A program made the translations under genes and the position numbers. A stretch of 64,000 nt of DNA from Muribacter muris (lineage in GTDB: Bacteria > Pseudomonadota > Gammaproteobacteria > Enterobacterales > Pasteurellaceae). The DNA lies in the NCBI RefSeq assembly GCF_001038205.1, contig NZ_JWIZ01000012.1, positions 1 to 64,000 of the forward strand, in the 5' to 3' direction. A model generated the notes under the pieces. The model worked only from the letters and a program-made list of their open reading frames with translations. It searched no databases and was not told the DNA's origin. This document shows positions 1-9,130 of the stretch, piece after piece (the first letter of the stretch is position 1; every line of letters starts with the position of its first letter).

Positions 1-97
1 TTTTATCCTATTGAAATAATTTGATTTTTATAAAGGACACACGCAGTGTGTCCCTACATTCTGTTAAAATGTCTATTTTTGTGCATTTGCTACATAT
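1..97. repeat. Partial copy of a palindromic intergenic element
   Basis: About 95 bases here are the reverse complement of 7825-7920, with two substitutions and one single-base gap by eye. The copy contains a short hairpin (GGACACAC, then GCA, then GTGTGTCC without perfect register) around 35-52 and ends in TTTGTGCATTTGCTACATA at 78-96, the same end sequence as the better-preserved copy at 7822-7987. The left part lies outside the window, so its full extent is unknown. No coding potential is visible. Confidence 0.75.
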
Positions 98-192
98 ACC
101 GCATTATGCAACAACAGGCGCGCCCTCTGTCTCATCAGAAAGTCAAATTTATGCTGCTGCACGTTTTATCGTGCGCTAATAGTAACATTTTT

Positions 193-684
193 TTATGAGG
201 GAAATTCACTCACCGCCAAATTACCGACACCATTTTGCCACTCGACTTCGGCGATCACCGCAGGGTAAAAATGCACGCTCTGCTGGTGTTGTGTCAGCCG
301 TTGCACCAGATCGAATACCAAGGGCAGATGAGAAACCAATAACACATTTTCCACGCCGTTCTGTGCTAAAAAATCAAGGTAATTCAATACATTATCCGGT
401 TCACCGTCCGGCGTAATACCCGCCCAACTTTCACGAATATTTGCAAAACTTTGCACAGAACCGACTGCTTGCATTCCCTGTTGCACAAAATCCGCCGTTT
501 GCTGCGTTCGCACATAGGGGCTGACAATCACTTTATCCAAGCTAACATTTTGATTTTCCAATCGTTTTGATAGCCATTGTCCTTGTTTGAACGCCATTGT
601 CTGACCTTTTTCCGTCAGCGTTCTTGCACTGTCTGTCGCCGCATTAAAGCCTGCTTCACCGTGCCGCATTACCCAAATCTTCAT
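193..684 (-). CDS. sixA: Phosphohistidine phosphatase SixA
   Basis: A small histidine-phosphatase superfamily protein that removes phosphate from histidine residues of phosphorelay proteins (ArcB HPt domain in E. coli). The 163-residue product begins MKIWVMRHGEAG, carrying the RHG catalytic signature at residues 7-9; a second conserved histidine is in the VSHLP motif near residue 118. The ATG at 684 is chosen because a strong AAGGGGG ribosome site lies 6 bases upstream. The open frame runs on to 756 but adds 24 unrelated residues. It is transcribed divergently from pykA. Length matches the family (about 160 residues). Confidence 0.92.
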   Translation of the reverse strand: MKIWVMRHGEAGFNAATDSARTLTEKGQTMAFKQGQWLSKRLENQNVSLDKVIVSPYVRTQQTADFVQQGMQAVGSVQSFANIRESWAGITPDGEPDNVLNYLDFLAQNGVENVLLVSHLPLVFDLVQRLTQHQQSVHFYPAVIAEVEWQNGVGNLAVSEFPS

Positions 685-703
685 TTTGTTCCCCCTTCGG
701 TTG

Positions 704-732
704 TTTAAACTGAACCAATTTGGGCGTATAAT
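704..732 (+). promoter_or_regulatory. Probable sigma-70 promoter of pykA
   Basis: TTTAAA at 704-709 and a perfect TATAAT at 727-732 are separated by 17 bases, which is the optimal spacing. The start of pykA lies about 75 bases downstream. The element overlaps the 5' leader of divergent sixA. Confidence 0.6.
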
Positions 733-805
733 GCACGGCGTTTTGAGCGGTGGCAAGCCGCAATGAAAAGATTTTTATCATTTTTACTTATGGAGTAACT
801 CAATA

Positions 806-2245
806 ATGTCTCGTAAACTCAGAAGAACCAAAATCGTTTGTACAATGGGGCCGGCGACAGACCGTGGCAATACCTTAGAGAAAATCATTGCGGCGGGTGC
901 AAATATGGTTCGTATGAACTTTTCTCACGGTGTGCCGGAAGATCACATTGAACGTGCGAATAAAGTGCGTGAAATCGCCAAACGTTTAGGTAAACACGTG
1001 GCGATTCTCGGCGATTTACAAGGCCCGAAAATCCGTGTTTCTACCTTCAAAGACGGTAAAATTTTCCTCAATATCGGCGATAAATTCACCTTAGATGCGG
1101 ATCTGCCTCGTGGCGAAGGACACCAAGAAGCCGTTGGTTTAGACTATAAAAACCTGCCGAATGATGTTGTGCCGGGCGATATTCTGTTGTTAGATGACGG
1201 TAATGTACAATTAAAAGTGCTTGAAATTCAAGGCGTTAAAGTTCTAACCGAAGTGATTGTCGGCGGCCCGTTATCCAACAATAAAGGGATCAACAAATTA
1301 GGCGGCGGTTTATCTGCACCGGCATTAACCGATAAAGACAAAGAAGATATTAAATTAGCGGCTAAAATCGGCGTGGATTTCTTAGCGGTCTCTTTCCCGC
1401 AATCCAGTGCCGACTTACACTACGCCCGTCAATTAGCCTTAGAAGCCGGCTTAGAAACCAAGATTGTCGCAAAAGTAGAACGTGCCGAAACCGTTGCCAC
1501 CGAAGAAGCAATGAACGATATTATTTTAGGGGCAGACGTAATTATGGTTGCCCGTGGTGATTTAGGGGTGGAAATCGGTGATGCGGCGTTAGTCGGCGTG
1601 CAGAAAAAATTGATCCGCCGCTCGCGTAAATTAAACCGTGTGGTGATCACCGCAACGCAAATGATGGAGTCAATGATCAAAAAACCGATGCCGACCCGTG
1701 CGGAAGTAATGGACGTGGCAAATGCGGTCTTAGACGGCACAGATGCGGTGATGCTCTCCGGTGAAACGGCGAACGGCGATTATCCAGTTGAAACGGTTAA
1801 ATCAATGGCGGAAGTGTGCTTAGGGGCAGAAACAATGCCGAGCATTAACGTTTCCCGTCATCGTATGGAAGATTCATTCACCACCATTGAAGAAGCCACT
1901 GCAATGTCGGCAATGTACACCGCTAACCACCTTGAAGGCGTGAGTGCGATTGTCGCATTAACTCACTCCGGCGAAACGGCAAAATTGATGAGCCGTATCA
2001 GCTCCGGCTTGCCGATTTATGCGATGTCCCGCAACGAAAAAGCGTTAAACCGTTGTGCGTTGTACCGTGGTGTAACGCCGGTATTCTATGACAAAGACAG
2101 CCGTACTATTGAAGGTGCAAAAACCGCAATCGCCCTCTTAAAAGAGCAAGGTTACTTAGTCAGCGGTGATTTGGTACTTCTCACCCACGGCGATGAACTA
2201 AGAGAAGGCGGTACTAACACTTGCCGTATCTTACGAGTTGAATAA
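806..2245 (+). CDS. pykA: Pyruvate kinase (type II)
   Basis: Catalyses the last step of glycolysis, phosphoenolpyruvate + ADP to pyruvate + ATP, in the cytoplasm. The 479-residue product is collinear with E. coli PykA (480 residues), rather than PykF: it begins [20 protein letters not shown] and ends ILRVE. Visible motifs are [16 protein letters not shown], the Mg/K-binding KVERAE and [11 protein letters not shown] segment, and TATQMMESM. The ATG follows a GGAGT ribosome site. A promoter (704-732) precedes it and a terminator (2264-2290) follows, so it is probably monocistronic. Confidence 0.97.
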   Translation: MSRKLRRTKIVCTMGPATDRGNTLEKIIAAGANMVRMNFSHGVPEDHIERANKVREIAKRLGKHVAILGDLQGPKIRVSTFKDGKIFLNIGDKFTLDADLPRGEGHQEAVGLDYKNLPNDVVPGDILLLDDGNVQLKVLEIQGVKVLTEVIVGGPLSNNKGINKLGGGLSAPALTDKDKEDIKLAAKIGVDFLAVSFPQSSADLHYARQLALEAGLETKIVAKVERAETVATEEAMNDIILGADVIMVARGDLGVEIGDAALVGVQKKLIRRSRKLNRVVITATQMMESMIKKPMPTRAEVMDVANAVLDGTDAVMLSGETANGDYPVETVKSMAEVCLGAETMPSINVSRHRMEDSFTTIEEATAMSAMYTANHLEGVSAIVALTHSGETAKLMSRISSGLPIYAMSRNEKALNRCALYRGVTPVFYDKDSRTIEGAKTAIALLKEQGYLVSGDLVLLTHGDELREGGTNTCRILRVE

Positions 2246-2263
2246 TCTTTTCATTTCAGTCAA

Positions 2264-2290
2264 AATCCACGCTTGGCGTGGATTTTTTAT
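2264..2290 (+). terminator. Rho-independent terminator of pykA
   Basis: AATCCACGC, a TTG loop and GCGTGGATT form a 9-bp stem followed directly by a T-rich tract. It lies 19 bases after the pykA stop and only 16 bases before recD, so recD must have its own promoter or depend on read-through. Confidence 0.9.
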
Positions 2291-2305
2291 TAACGACAAA
2301 CCGCT

Positions 2306-4279
2306 ATGCTCACTCTGCTTTCGCACTTAAAATCCGAAAACCTGATTTCCGAACTTAATTACCAATTTGCCAAGCTCATCGACCGTAAGCAGCAAGCCTA
2401 CGCCTACTCACCCTTGCAGCAGAATTTGGCTGTGCTGCTTAGTGCCTTAGTGTCGTTTAATGTGATGCAAGGTCATAGTTGCATACGGTTGAACTCCGCG
2501 TTGGCACTCAACCCGTTCGGGCTGAAAGGCAAAACGCTTACCCAAGATTATACGCTTTTGATTTTGCAAAAAATTGAGCATATCTCACCGCTTGAATGGC
2601 AATCAGTGTTGGCGGATCATATCGCCTTTAGCAGTAGTCCCGATCAGATTGCTCCACTCTTATTCCAACACGAACGGCTCTACTTTTATCGCTATTGGCA
2701 AGCGGAACATCGCATCGCCCGTTATTTTCAACAAGCAGTCAATTCGGCGGACGAGTTTGCAAATGATGATCAACACTCCGCTATCCTTGCTCGCTTTTTT
2801 ACCCCACAAACGCAGATAGACTGGCAGCAAATTTCGGTGGCAACCGCCCTTGCTAAGCCGTTTTGCCTGATTTCCGGCGGGCCGGGTACGGGCAAAACCC
2901 GCACCGTTGCGATCTTACTGGCGGCGTTACAACTTAAACAATTAACGCTAAGCCAACCGCTGCTCAAAATGGCGTTAGTTGCCCCAACGGGCAAAGCGGC
3001 GGCACGGCTGAAAGAGTCGATTACGGCAAATATGGCACAGCTTGATATTCCGCACAGTTTGAAAGAGAGCGTACCGCAACAAGCCTCGACCATTCACAGT
3101 TTAATCGGGATTCGTCCCGACCGCGATACGCCCCGCCACCATCCTAAAAATCCGTTACATCTTGATCTGGTGGTAGTTGATGAAGCCTCAATGATCGACC
3201 TGTTTGTAATGGAAAAATTGCTCAACGCACTCAAGCCTCAAACCCGTTTAATTATGCTGGGCGATAAGGATCAACTTGCCTCGGTCGAAGCCGGCAACGC
3301 AATGGGGGAATTGGGAACGCTTACCACGCTCGGTTACAGCCAAACGCACAGCCAATATTTAACCAAGGCAACCGGCTACCCGATTTTCTCGCAAAATCAG
3401 CGAGTGCCGCCGATCTGCGATACCCTTTGCCACCTTCGCCACAGTTACCGCTTTGATGAAAAATCGGGGATCGGGCAACTGGCGGCACACATCAATGCTA
3501 AACAAGCGGTCGGATCTTGGCGGATTTTAGCAAATCGGGACTATGCTGATCTCAACTTACAGCCCTACCCTGCGGTAACGCAATTTTCGGATAAACGCCA
3601 ATGGCAGCAAGCCTGCGTTAATCAGGTGGTAGAACAGGCAGTGTATTACTATCGGGACTATTTAACACTGGTCAAGCAAAGGCTCACATCACCTACACAG
3701 GTTTCAGTGGCAGATATTTTTCAGGCATTCCAAAAAGTGCGTTTTTTATCGGCATTGCGGGTCGGTGAATTAGGGGTGGAACGGCTTAATCAAACCATTG
3801 CCGAAGCCTTGCAAACCGCCCGTTTGGTACAGTTTAAGCAGAGCCGGGAAAGCTATCTCGGTAAGCCGATTTTAATCACCGAAAATGCCCCGCAGCAACA
3901 GATTTTCAGCGGCGATGTGGGGATTATTCTGCCGGACGAACAGGGCAAACCTCGCATCTATTTTGAAACGAACATAGACGGCAAACCGCTCAGCATTTCC
4001 CCTAGCCGTGTGCCGAGCTATGAGCCTGCCTATGTGATGACAGTGCATAAATCGCAAGGCTCGGAATTTGAACATACCCTGCTCATTATGCCGCTGACCT
4101 TTTCGCCGGTATTAACGAAGGAATTACTCTACACGGCAGTTACCCGTGCGAAATGCCGCTTTACCCTGTTCAGCGAAGAAATGATTTGGAAAAAAGCCGT
4201 ACAAGCAGATATTCAACGCCAAAGCGGTTTAAATGCCCAACTGCTACAACTTTTTGAACAACAAATTTCAGAAGTGTGA
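2306..4279 (+). CDS. recD: RecBCD exonuclease V, alpha subunit RecD
   Basis: The fast 5'-3' helicase subunit of RecBCD, which processes double-strand ends for recombination and degrades linear DNA. The 657-residue product has a Walker A motif GGPGTGKT at about residues 190-198, a Walker B/DEAD-like VVDEASMID near 292, and the superfamily-1 motifs VHKSQGSEF and YTAVTRAK towards the C-terminus. E. coli RecD is 608 residues, so this is slightly long. recB and recC are not in this window, so the gene is unlinked or separated from its partners. The ribosome site before the ATG is weak, and the pykA terminator sits immediately upstream. Confidence 0.93.
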   Translation: MLTLLSHLKSENLISELNYQFAKLIDRKQQAYAYSPLQQNLAVLLSALVSFNVMQGHSCIRLNSALALNPFGLKGKTLTQDYTLLILQKIEHISPLEWQSVLADHIAFSSSPDQIAPLLFQHERLYFYRYWQAEHRIARYFQQAVNSADEFANDDQHSAILARFFTPQTQIDWQQISVATALAKPFCLISGGPGTGKTRTVAILLAALQLKQLTLSQPLLKMALVAPTGKAAARLKESITANMAQLDIPHSLKESVPQQASTIHSLIGIRPDRDTPRHHPKNPLHLDLVVVDEASMIDLFVMEKLLNALKPQTRLIMLGDKDQLASVEAGNAMGELGTLTTLGYSQTHSQYLTKATGYPIFSQNQRVPPICDTLCHLRHSYRFDEKSGIGQLAAHINAKQAVGSWRILANRDYADLNLQPYPAVTQFSDKRQWQQACVNQVVEQAVYYYRDYLTLVKQRLTSPTQVSVADIFQAFQKVRFLSALRVGELGVERLNQTIAEALQTARLVQFKQSRESYLGKPILITENAPQQQIFSGDVGIILPDEQGKPRIYFETNIDGKPLSISPSRVPSYEPAYVMTVHKSQGSEFEHTLLIMPLTFSPVLTKELLYTAVTRAKCRFTLFSEEMIWKKAVQADIQRQSGLNAQLLQLFEQQISEV

Positions 4280-4355
4280 TATAGACCAAATTTTTTCCGG
4301 GCAAAACAGCGTAGAATAGCGACTATCATACGCTTAAGACAAATAAGGAAGTCAG

Positions 4356-5909
4356 ATGATGGGCGAAAAACAACGTGTCGGGTCATTACTTAAACAAAAT
4401 TTCTCATCGGGGCTGGTGGTGTTTTTAGTCGCACTGCCGCTCTGTTTAGGGATTGCCTTAGCCTCCGGCGCACCGCCCCTTGCTGGCGTGATTTCCGGCA
4501 TTGTCGGCGGTATTGTCATCGGTTCGCTCAGTACCTCACCGATTAGTGTCTCCGGCCCGGCGGCAGGGTTGGCAGCCATTGTACTCTCCGCAATTGCCGA
4601 GCTGGGTTCGTTCGAGCTTTTTCTATGCGCCGGTTTAATTGCCGGCGTTATTCAACTTATTTTCGGTTTTATACGAGCCGGCAGCCTCACCAACTACATT
4701 CCCCTCTCGGTCATTGAAGGAATGTTAGCCGGTATCGGCGTACTGATTATCCTCAAACAAATCCCCTATGCACTCGGCACAAGCCAAGATAGATTACTGA
4801 CACTAATAGACCTTGATATCCATTTCGGTTCGCTACTCGTGGCAATCGTCTCCCTCGTGATTATGCTAATTTGGGAACGCCACCCACGTTTCAAATACTA
4901 TAAATTATTACCGTCTGCGTTAGTCGCCGTCGTTGCAGGTATTCTGCTTAATCAACTGTTTATCACCTTAAACAGCCGCTTAGCCATTACCGATCACCAA
5001 CTCGTCCAACTGCCTGTGCTGCAAGATACCGCACATTTCGACCATTTTCTCCGTTTTCCGCACTTTGAAGGGCTAATGGATAGCCGTGTATGGCTAATCG
5101 GCATTACGATTGCGATTGTCGCCTCCATTGAAACATTACTCTCCATTGAGGCGGCTGATCGGCTAGACAAACATCGCCGCATTACCGACACTAACCACGA
5201 ATTACGGGTACAGGGCGTGGGTAATCTTTGCGCATCGTTGATCGGCGGCTTGCCGATGACATCGGTAATCGTGCGTTCTTCTGCCAATGCCAATGCCGGT
5301 GCGACCCATAAACTTTCAACGATTATTCACGGTCTTTTACTGTTGGTCTGCGTCTTAGCAATGCCGATATTGCTGAATAAAATTCCCCTTGCAACCCTTG
5401 CGGTCGTGCTTATTTTAGTCGGGTTTAAACTCACTCACCCGAAAGTGTATAAGCAATTTTGGCAAAAAGGCATTTACCAATTTGTGCCTTTTATCGCCAC
5501 AATGGTAGCCGTGGTCTATTTAGATTTATTGAAAGGGGTTGGTATCGGTTTGCTCATCAGCATTCTGTTCATTTTACACGGCAGTATGAAACGCTCTTAC
5601 TATTTAAGCCGTGAAGAATTAGCCGCCGCCGATGAAATCGTGTTAGAACTGGGGGAAGAAGTGTCATTCCTGAATAAAGCAGCAATAAAGAAAACCCTAA
5701 AAAACGTGCAACCAAACTCAAAAATTACGATTAATGCCGAACGCAGCCTCTACATTGCCAGCGATGTGCTAGAGCTGTTGGAAGACTTTACCAATGTGTA
5801 TGCGCAAGAAAACGATATTCAAGTTACCCTACGGGGATTTAAATATGATTATGAAGACCAATCCAGCCACGGCAGCCACATTCGTGTCGAACACCGTAGT
5901 CGGATTTAA
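4356..5909 (+). CDS. SulP family inorganic anion transporter
   Basis: A polytopic inner-membrane protein of 517 residues with many hydrophobic segments between about residues 18 and 410. It carries the SulP-type SGPAAGLAAI segment near residue 67. The C-terminal hundred residues, including EEVSFLNKAAIKKTLKN, look like the cytoplasmic STAS domain of the family. SulP proteins move sulfate, bicarbonate or dicarboxylates; the substrate cannot be read from the sequence. Related SulP genes are often beside or fused to beta-carbonic anhydrases; the only carbonic anhydrase here is 23 kb away (29202-29930). Translation starts at 4356 or at the adjacent ATG at 4359, behind an AAGGAAG ribosome site. Confidence 0.88.
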   Translation: MMGEKQRVGSLLKQNFSSGLVVFLVALPLCLGIALASGAPPLAGVISGIVGGIVIGSLSTSPISVSGPAAGLAAIVLSAIAELGSFELFLCAGLIAGVIQLIFGFIRAGSLTNYIPLSVIEGMLAGIGVLIILKQIPYALGTSQDRLLTLIDLDIHFGSLLVAIVSLVIMLIWERHPRFKYYKLLPSALVAVVAGILLNQLFITLNSRLAITDHQLVQLPVLQDTAHFDHFLRFPHFEGLMDSRVWLIGITIAIVASIETLLSIEAADRLDKHRRITDTNHELRVQGVGNLCASLIGGLPMTSVIVRSSANANAGATHKLSTIIHGLLLLVCVLAMPILLNKIPLATLAVVLILVGFKLTHPKVYKQFWQKGIYQFVPFIATMVAVVYLDLLKGVGIGLLISILFILHGSMKRSYYLSREELAAADEIVLELGEEVSFLNKAAIKKTLKNVQPNSKITINAERSLYIASDVLELLEDFTNVYAQENDIQVTLRGFKYDYEDQSSHGSHIRVEHRSRI

Positions 5910-6030
5910 GGTAAATTTAAGTACTTTTTAATTTTTTATATTTCTCACAGCTCCATAAACTTACCGACCACAGCAGCTATTTTCATCGTTTAGTCTTGCT
6001 TATCTATCAAAACAATTTACCTTTGGAAAA

Positions 6031-6050
6031 GGGCTGTCCTAGATAACTAG
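6031..6050 (-). repeat. Probable surviving terminal inverted repeat of a decayed IS1595-family element
   Basis: GGGCTGTCCTAGATAACTAG begins here and overlaps the 3' end of the transposase remnant by a few bases. The position and GGGCTGTC start are what is expected at the end of an IS1595/IS1016-like element. I could not find a convincing matching end on the other side (around 6470-6510). Confidence 0.5.
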
Positions 6051-6461
6051 GCTAAGTCTCCTTTAACTACTTGTTTTAAAATTAAAACTTGAGTTTTATG
6101 TCACTGTCATTAAAACGCTATTCACATTCCTTTAAATAAAGCGCAAAATGCACTTTTGGAATACAATTAAACTTGCGCAAATGGCGTTTGGCTTTACCCC
6201 AAACCTTCTCAACTCCATTAATGTGGTTATGATGTTCGGCAAAATATGTGCTGAGATTGGGGCGGAAATGACTAAATTCACTGATACAAGTACATCATAA
6301 CTACGATCAGTATCGGTATAAACAATACTGTCCGCCTTTACTTGTCTCGTATAATCGGTAACAATACAGTGGCAAGTTTAAATTGTAAAAATAGATGTCA
6401 GAGCATTTGAGGTAAGGTAGCCTAATAACTTCGAATACTAATCTGAAGGCTTATTTTCCAT
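6047..6461 (-). pseudogene. Degraded IS1595 (IS1016/ISXO2-like) transposase
   Basis: Translating the minus strand in shifting frames gives VKADSIVYTDTDRSYDVL, then SEFSHFRPNLSTYFAEHH, then NHINGVEKVWGKAKRHLRKF, then LYLKECE, which match the C-terminal DDE half of IS1016-type transposases. The frame is broken at about 6280 (between the first two blocks), by a TAG at 6119-6121 where family members have Trp (KECEWRFN), and by another shift near 6100. The tail ILKQVVKGDLA then a stop is intact. Only a short N-terminal fragment precedes the DDE half, so the N-terminal half is mostly deleted. The whole 5910-6631 gap holds nothing else recognisable. Confidence 0.8.
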
Positions 6462-6631
6462 AAAAATTCCCTTGAGTATAGAGTAATTTAGATAATAAAG
6501 AGAAATATCAGTCAATTTATTTATTAACTCTTTAAGCAACAGAATATTTAAAAGAAATTTAAACAGCCTTGCTCCCTAGTGATAAATTTCCTAGTTTTAT
6601 TAGTTCCCCCCATTTAACGGATGGATTGTTA

Positions 6632-7762
6632 TTACCCCCTCAAATCACTCGCCTGCTGTAATAGATTACGGCTCTCTTTTAGGAATTGAGCCGAGTAATC
6701 GCCGAACCATTGGCGGACATTTTCAAATGCGTTGAGAAATCCCTGTTTATCATTCTGTTTGAATAACGCCAAACTCTCGGCAAAATGCTGTTGTAATGCT
6801 TCGATCACGGCTAAATTCTCCGGCTTATCCGCAATAATATCGGCATATAATTCACCATCTTGGGCAAATAAGCGCCCAATCATTGCAAGTTCTAGGCGGT
6901 AAATCGGCGAAGACAAAGCTAATAATTGCGGGAGCTTAACCGCTTGTTGAGAGAGATGCACACCGTAAACAAACGTGGAGAAATGGCGCAATGCTTGAAT
7001 ATAGGTCATTGCGTGATCGTGTTCGTTTGCATCAATCGACTCAATTTTACTGCCCCAAATCATCATTTGATCGAGCAGCCATTGGTAACGTTCCGCAAAG
7101 CGTCCGTGGCAACAAGCAATAACCTGCTTTGCCATACTGGTAATATCAGGCCCGAACATTGGGTGCAGTCCGACCACTGCACCTTGATGCACTTCCAACA
7201 TCTTCGCAAGCGGCTGTGTCTTAACGGAGGTGAGATCCGCTAAAATCATATTTTCCGTTAAATACGGCTGCAGTCGCTCTATTGTTTCCAACGTTTTATC
7301 TATTGGCACACACACGATGACAATATCCGCATTGGCTAAAATTGCCTGTGCATCGTCCCAATCTTGCCGATCCAATACCTCAACATTGTAGCCGGATTGC
7401 TTAAAATAATGGGCAAACAGTCCGCCTAATTTACCTCGCCCACCAACGATAACCATTTTCTCAATATCAGTATTGATCTTTTTGAAGCCGTGCCGATTTT
7501 CATTCGCGTAAGATTCCCTCATCACTCGGCGCAGAACATCTTCAATTAAGTCGCCTGAAATTTGCTGCTTTTCCGCTTCCTGACGGCGGGCTTGAATCAT
7601 TGCCGCTTCCCGATCAGGGGCATAAACAGGCAAACCGTACTGATGCTTAATTTTGCCGACCTCAGCAACTAAAGCGAGGCGTTTTGCTAAAAGTTGGATA
7701 AGTTGTTGATCAACCTGATCAATCTGCTCTCGGATAGGGGCTAAAGAGTTAAAATCGTTCAT
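6632..7762 (-). CDS. tyrA: Bifunctional chorismate mutase / prephenate dehydrogenase
   Basis: Converts chorismate to prephenate and on to 4-hydroxyphenylpyruvate in tyrosine synthesis. The 376-residue product (E. coli TyrA 373) has an N-terminal AroQ-type mutase domain (about residues 1-90, with [19 protein letters not shown]) and a C-terminal NAD-dependent dehydrogenase domain starting at a Rossmann motif [11 protein letters not shown] near residue 108. The conserved GLHPMFGP segment is present. It is on the same strand as the DAHP synthase gene upstream, but a 261-base gap with a palindromic element separates them. Confidence 0.96.
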   Translation of the reverse strand: MNDFNSLAPIREQIDQVDQQLIQLLAKRLALVAEVGKIKHQYGLPVYAPDREAAMIQARRQEAEKQQISGDLIEDVLRRVMRESYANENRHGFKKINTDIEKMVIVGGRGKLGGLFAHYFKQSGYNVEVLDRQDWDDAQAILANADIVIVCVPIDKTLETIERLQPYLTENMILADLTSVKTQPLAKMLEVHQGAVVGLHPMFGPDITSMAKQVIACCHGRFAERYQWLLDQMMIWGSKIESIDANEHDHAMTYIQALRHFSTFVYGVHLSQQAVKLPQLLALSSPIYRLELAMIGRLFAQDGELYADIIADKPENLAVIEALQQHFAESLALFKQNDKQGFLNAFENVRQWFGDYSAQFLKESRNLLQQASDLRG

Positions 7763-7821
7763 ATTATCACCAAAAATAAAACAAGCGGTTAGTTCCTTCG
7801 CATTATTTGCAAAAATTCGGT

Positions 7822-7987
7822 ATTATGTAGCAAATGCACAAAAATAGACATTTTAACAGAATTGTAGGGACACACTGCGTGTGTCATTTATAAAAATCAA
7901 ATTATTTCAATAGGTTAAAATCCGGACACTTGCAGTGTGTCCCTACAACCTAACAAAAAACAACTTTGTGCAACTGCTACATAATAT
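7822..7987. repeat. MITE-like palindromic element
   Basis: A 166-bp imperfect palindrome between tyrA and the DAHP synthase gene. The outer ends ATTATGTAGCAAATGCACAAA (7822-7842, one base over the inverted repeat) and its near inverse TTTGTGCAACTGCTACATAA match at most positions. Inside lies a perfect 16-bp inverted pair: TGTAGGGACACACTGC at 7863-7878 and its complement at 7932-7947. TTGCAAAAATT occurs just outside both ends (7807-7817 and 7987-7997) and might be a target duplication, although this string is common in the genome. A second, inverted copy begins the window (1-97). No coding capacity. Confidence 0.65.
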
Positions 7988-8023
7988 TGCAAAAATTAAA
8001 GCAGAACCGACCGCTTGTTAATG

Positions 8024-9085
8024 TTATCGATTGAGTTGTTGGGCAAAATTCGTCAGTAATGTTTCGGTCGTTTGCCAGTCGATACAAGCGTCCGTAATGG
8101 ATTGACCATACTGCATCGCACTAAACGGTTGCTCCGAAGATTGATTGCCGGCAACCAAATGGCTCTCTAACATTAAGCCGATAATGGACTGATTGCCGGC
8201 ATTCAGTTGTGCCAACACATTTTCTGCCACTAACGGCTGGCGGCGATAATCTTTGTTAGAATTACCGTGGCTGCAATCAATCATTATCGCTTCCGGCAAT
8301 CCGGCTTTACGCAAAGCCAATTCGCATTCTTCGACAAACGGTGCTTCAAAATTCGGGGTTTTGCCACCCCGCAAAATTACGTGCCCGTCCGGATTTCCTT
8401 TCGTTTTGAGTAATGTAACCTGTCCCTGTTGGTTAATACCGATGAAACTGTGCCCCATTGCCGAGGCCTGCATCGCATTTATCGCCACCGCTAAATTGCC
8501 GTCCGTCCCGTTTTTAAAGCCCACCGCCATTGATAATCCTGATGCCATTTCCCGATGGGTCTGCGATTCGGTTGTTCTCGCCCCGATTGCCGACCAACTG
8601 AACAAATCGGCTAAATATTGCGGGCTGATCGGATCAAGTGCTTCTGTCGCAAGCGGCAAGCCCATTTCCGCTAAATCTAACAATAATTTACGGGCAATGC
8701 GTAACCCTTTCTCTACATCGAAAGAGCCGTCCAAATTCGGATCGTTAATCAGTCCTTTCCAGCCGACCGTGGTTCTCGGCTTTTCAAAGTAAACCCGCAT
8801 TACAATGTAAAGTTTATCTGACACTTTATCCGCTAACGCTTTTAATTTTCTGCCGTATTCCAACGCAGAAATCGGGTCGTGAATCGAGCAAGGTCCGATC
8901 ACGATCAACTGACGCTTATCTTTTTTGTGAATAATATTGGAAATGACTTGGCGGGAAGCCTCAATCTGCTTACGTAACGTATCGCTTAACGGAAACTCCT
9001 GTTTCAAGCCCTGTGGTGTGAGTAGCACTTTTTCATCAGAAATATTAACATTGTGAAGACTATCTTGGTTGATGACCGTGTTCAT
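8024..9085 (-). CDS. aroG: 3-deoxy-7-phosphoheptulonate (DAHP) synthase, class I
   Basis: Condenses phosphoenolpyruvate with erythrose 4-phosphate, the entry step of the shikimate pathway. The 353-residue product shows the class I AroF/G/H signature: VIGPCSIHDP near residue 64, FEKPRTTVGWKG, GARTTESQTHREM, LRGGKTPNF and MIDCSHGNSNKDYRRQ. Which E. coli isozyme it corresponds to (Phe-, Tyr- or Trp-inhibited) cannot be decided by eye; aroG is the usual name in the family. A 30-bp inverted repeat (9101-9130) lies 15 bases upstream of the ATG and may be its operator. Confidence 0.93.
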   Translation of the reverse strand: MNTVINQDSLHNVNISDEKVLLTPQGLKQEFPLSDTLRKQIEASRQVISNIIHKKDKRQLIVIGPCSIHDPISALEYGRKLKALADKVSDKLYIVMRVYFEKPRTTVGWKGLINDPNLDGSFDVEKGLRIARKLLLDLAEMGLPLATEALDPISPQYLADLFSWSAIGARTTESQTHREMASGLSMAVGFKNGTDGNLAVAINAMQASAMGHSFIGINQQGQVTLLKTKGNPDGHVILRGGKTPNFEAPFVEECELALRKAGLPEAIMIDCSHGNSNKDYRRQPLVAENVLAQLNAGNQSIIGLMLESHLVAGNQSSEQPFSAMQYGQSITDACIDWQTTETLLTNFAQQLNR

Positions 9086-9100
9086 TTTTGTTTCCTTACC

Positions 9101-9130
9101 TGTAAATTATTTAGTACGAGATAATTTACA
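9101..9130. promoter_or_regulatory. Inverted repeat upstream of the DAHP synthase gene, possible operator
   Basis: TGTAAATTAT at 9101-9110 and its exact complement ATAATTTACA at 9121-9130 flank a 10-base centre. The half-sites begin with TGTAAA/TTTACA, the halves of a TYR box, but the spacing is much wider than the TyrR consensus. The centre contains AGTAC, reminiscent of a TrpR half-site. It overlaps the stop codon of opsX. There is no T tract, so it is not a typical terminator. Confidence 0.4.
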
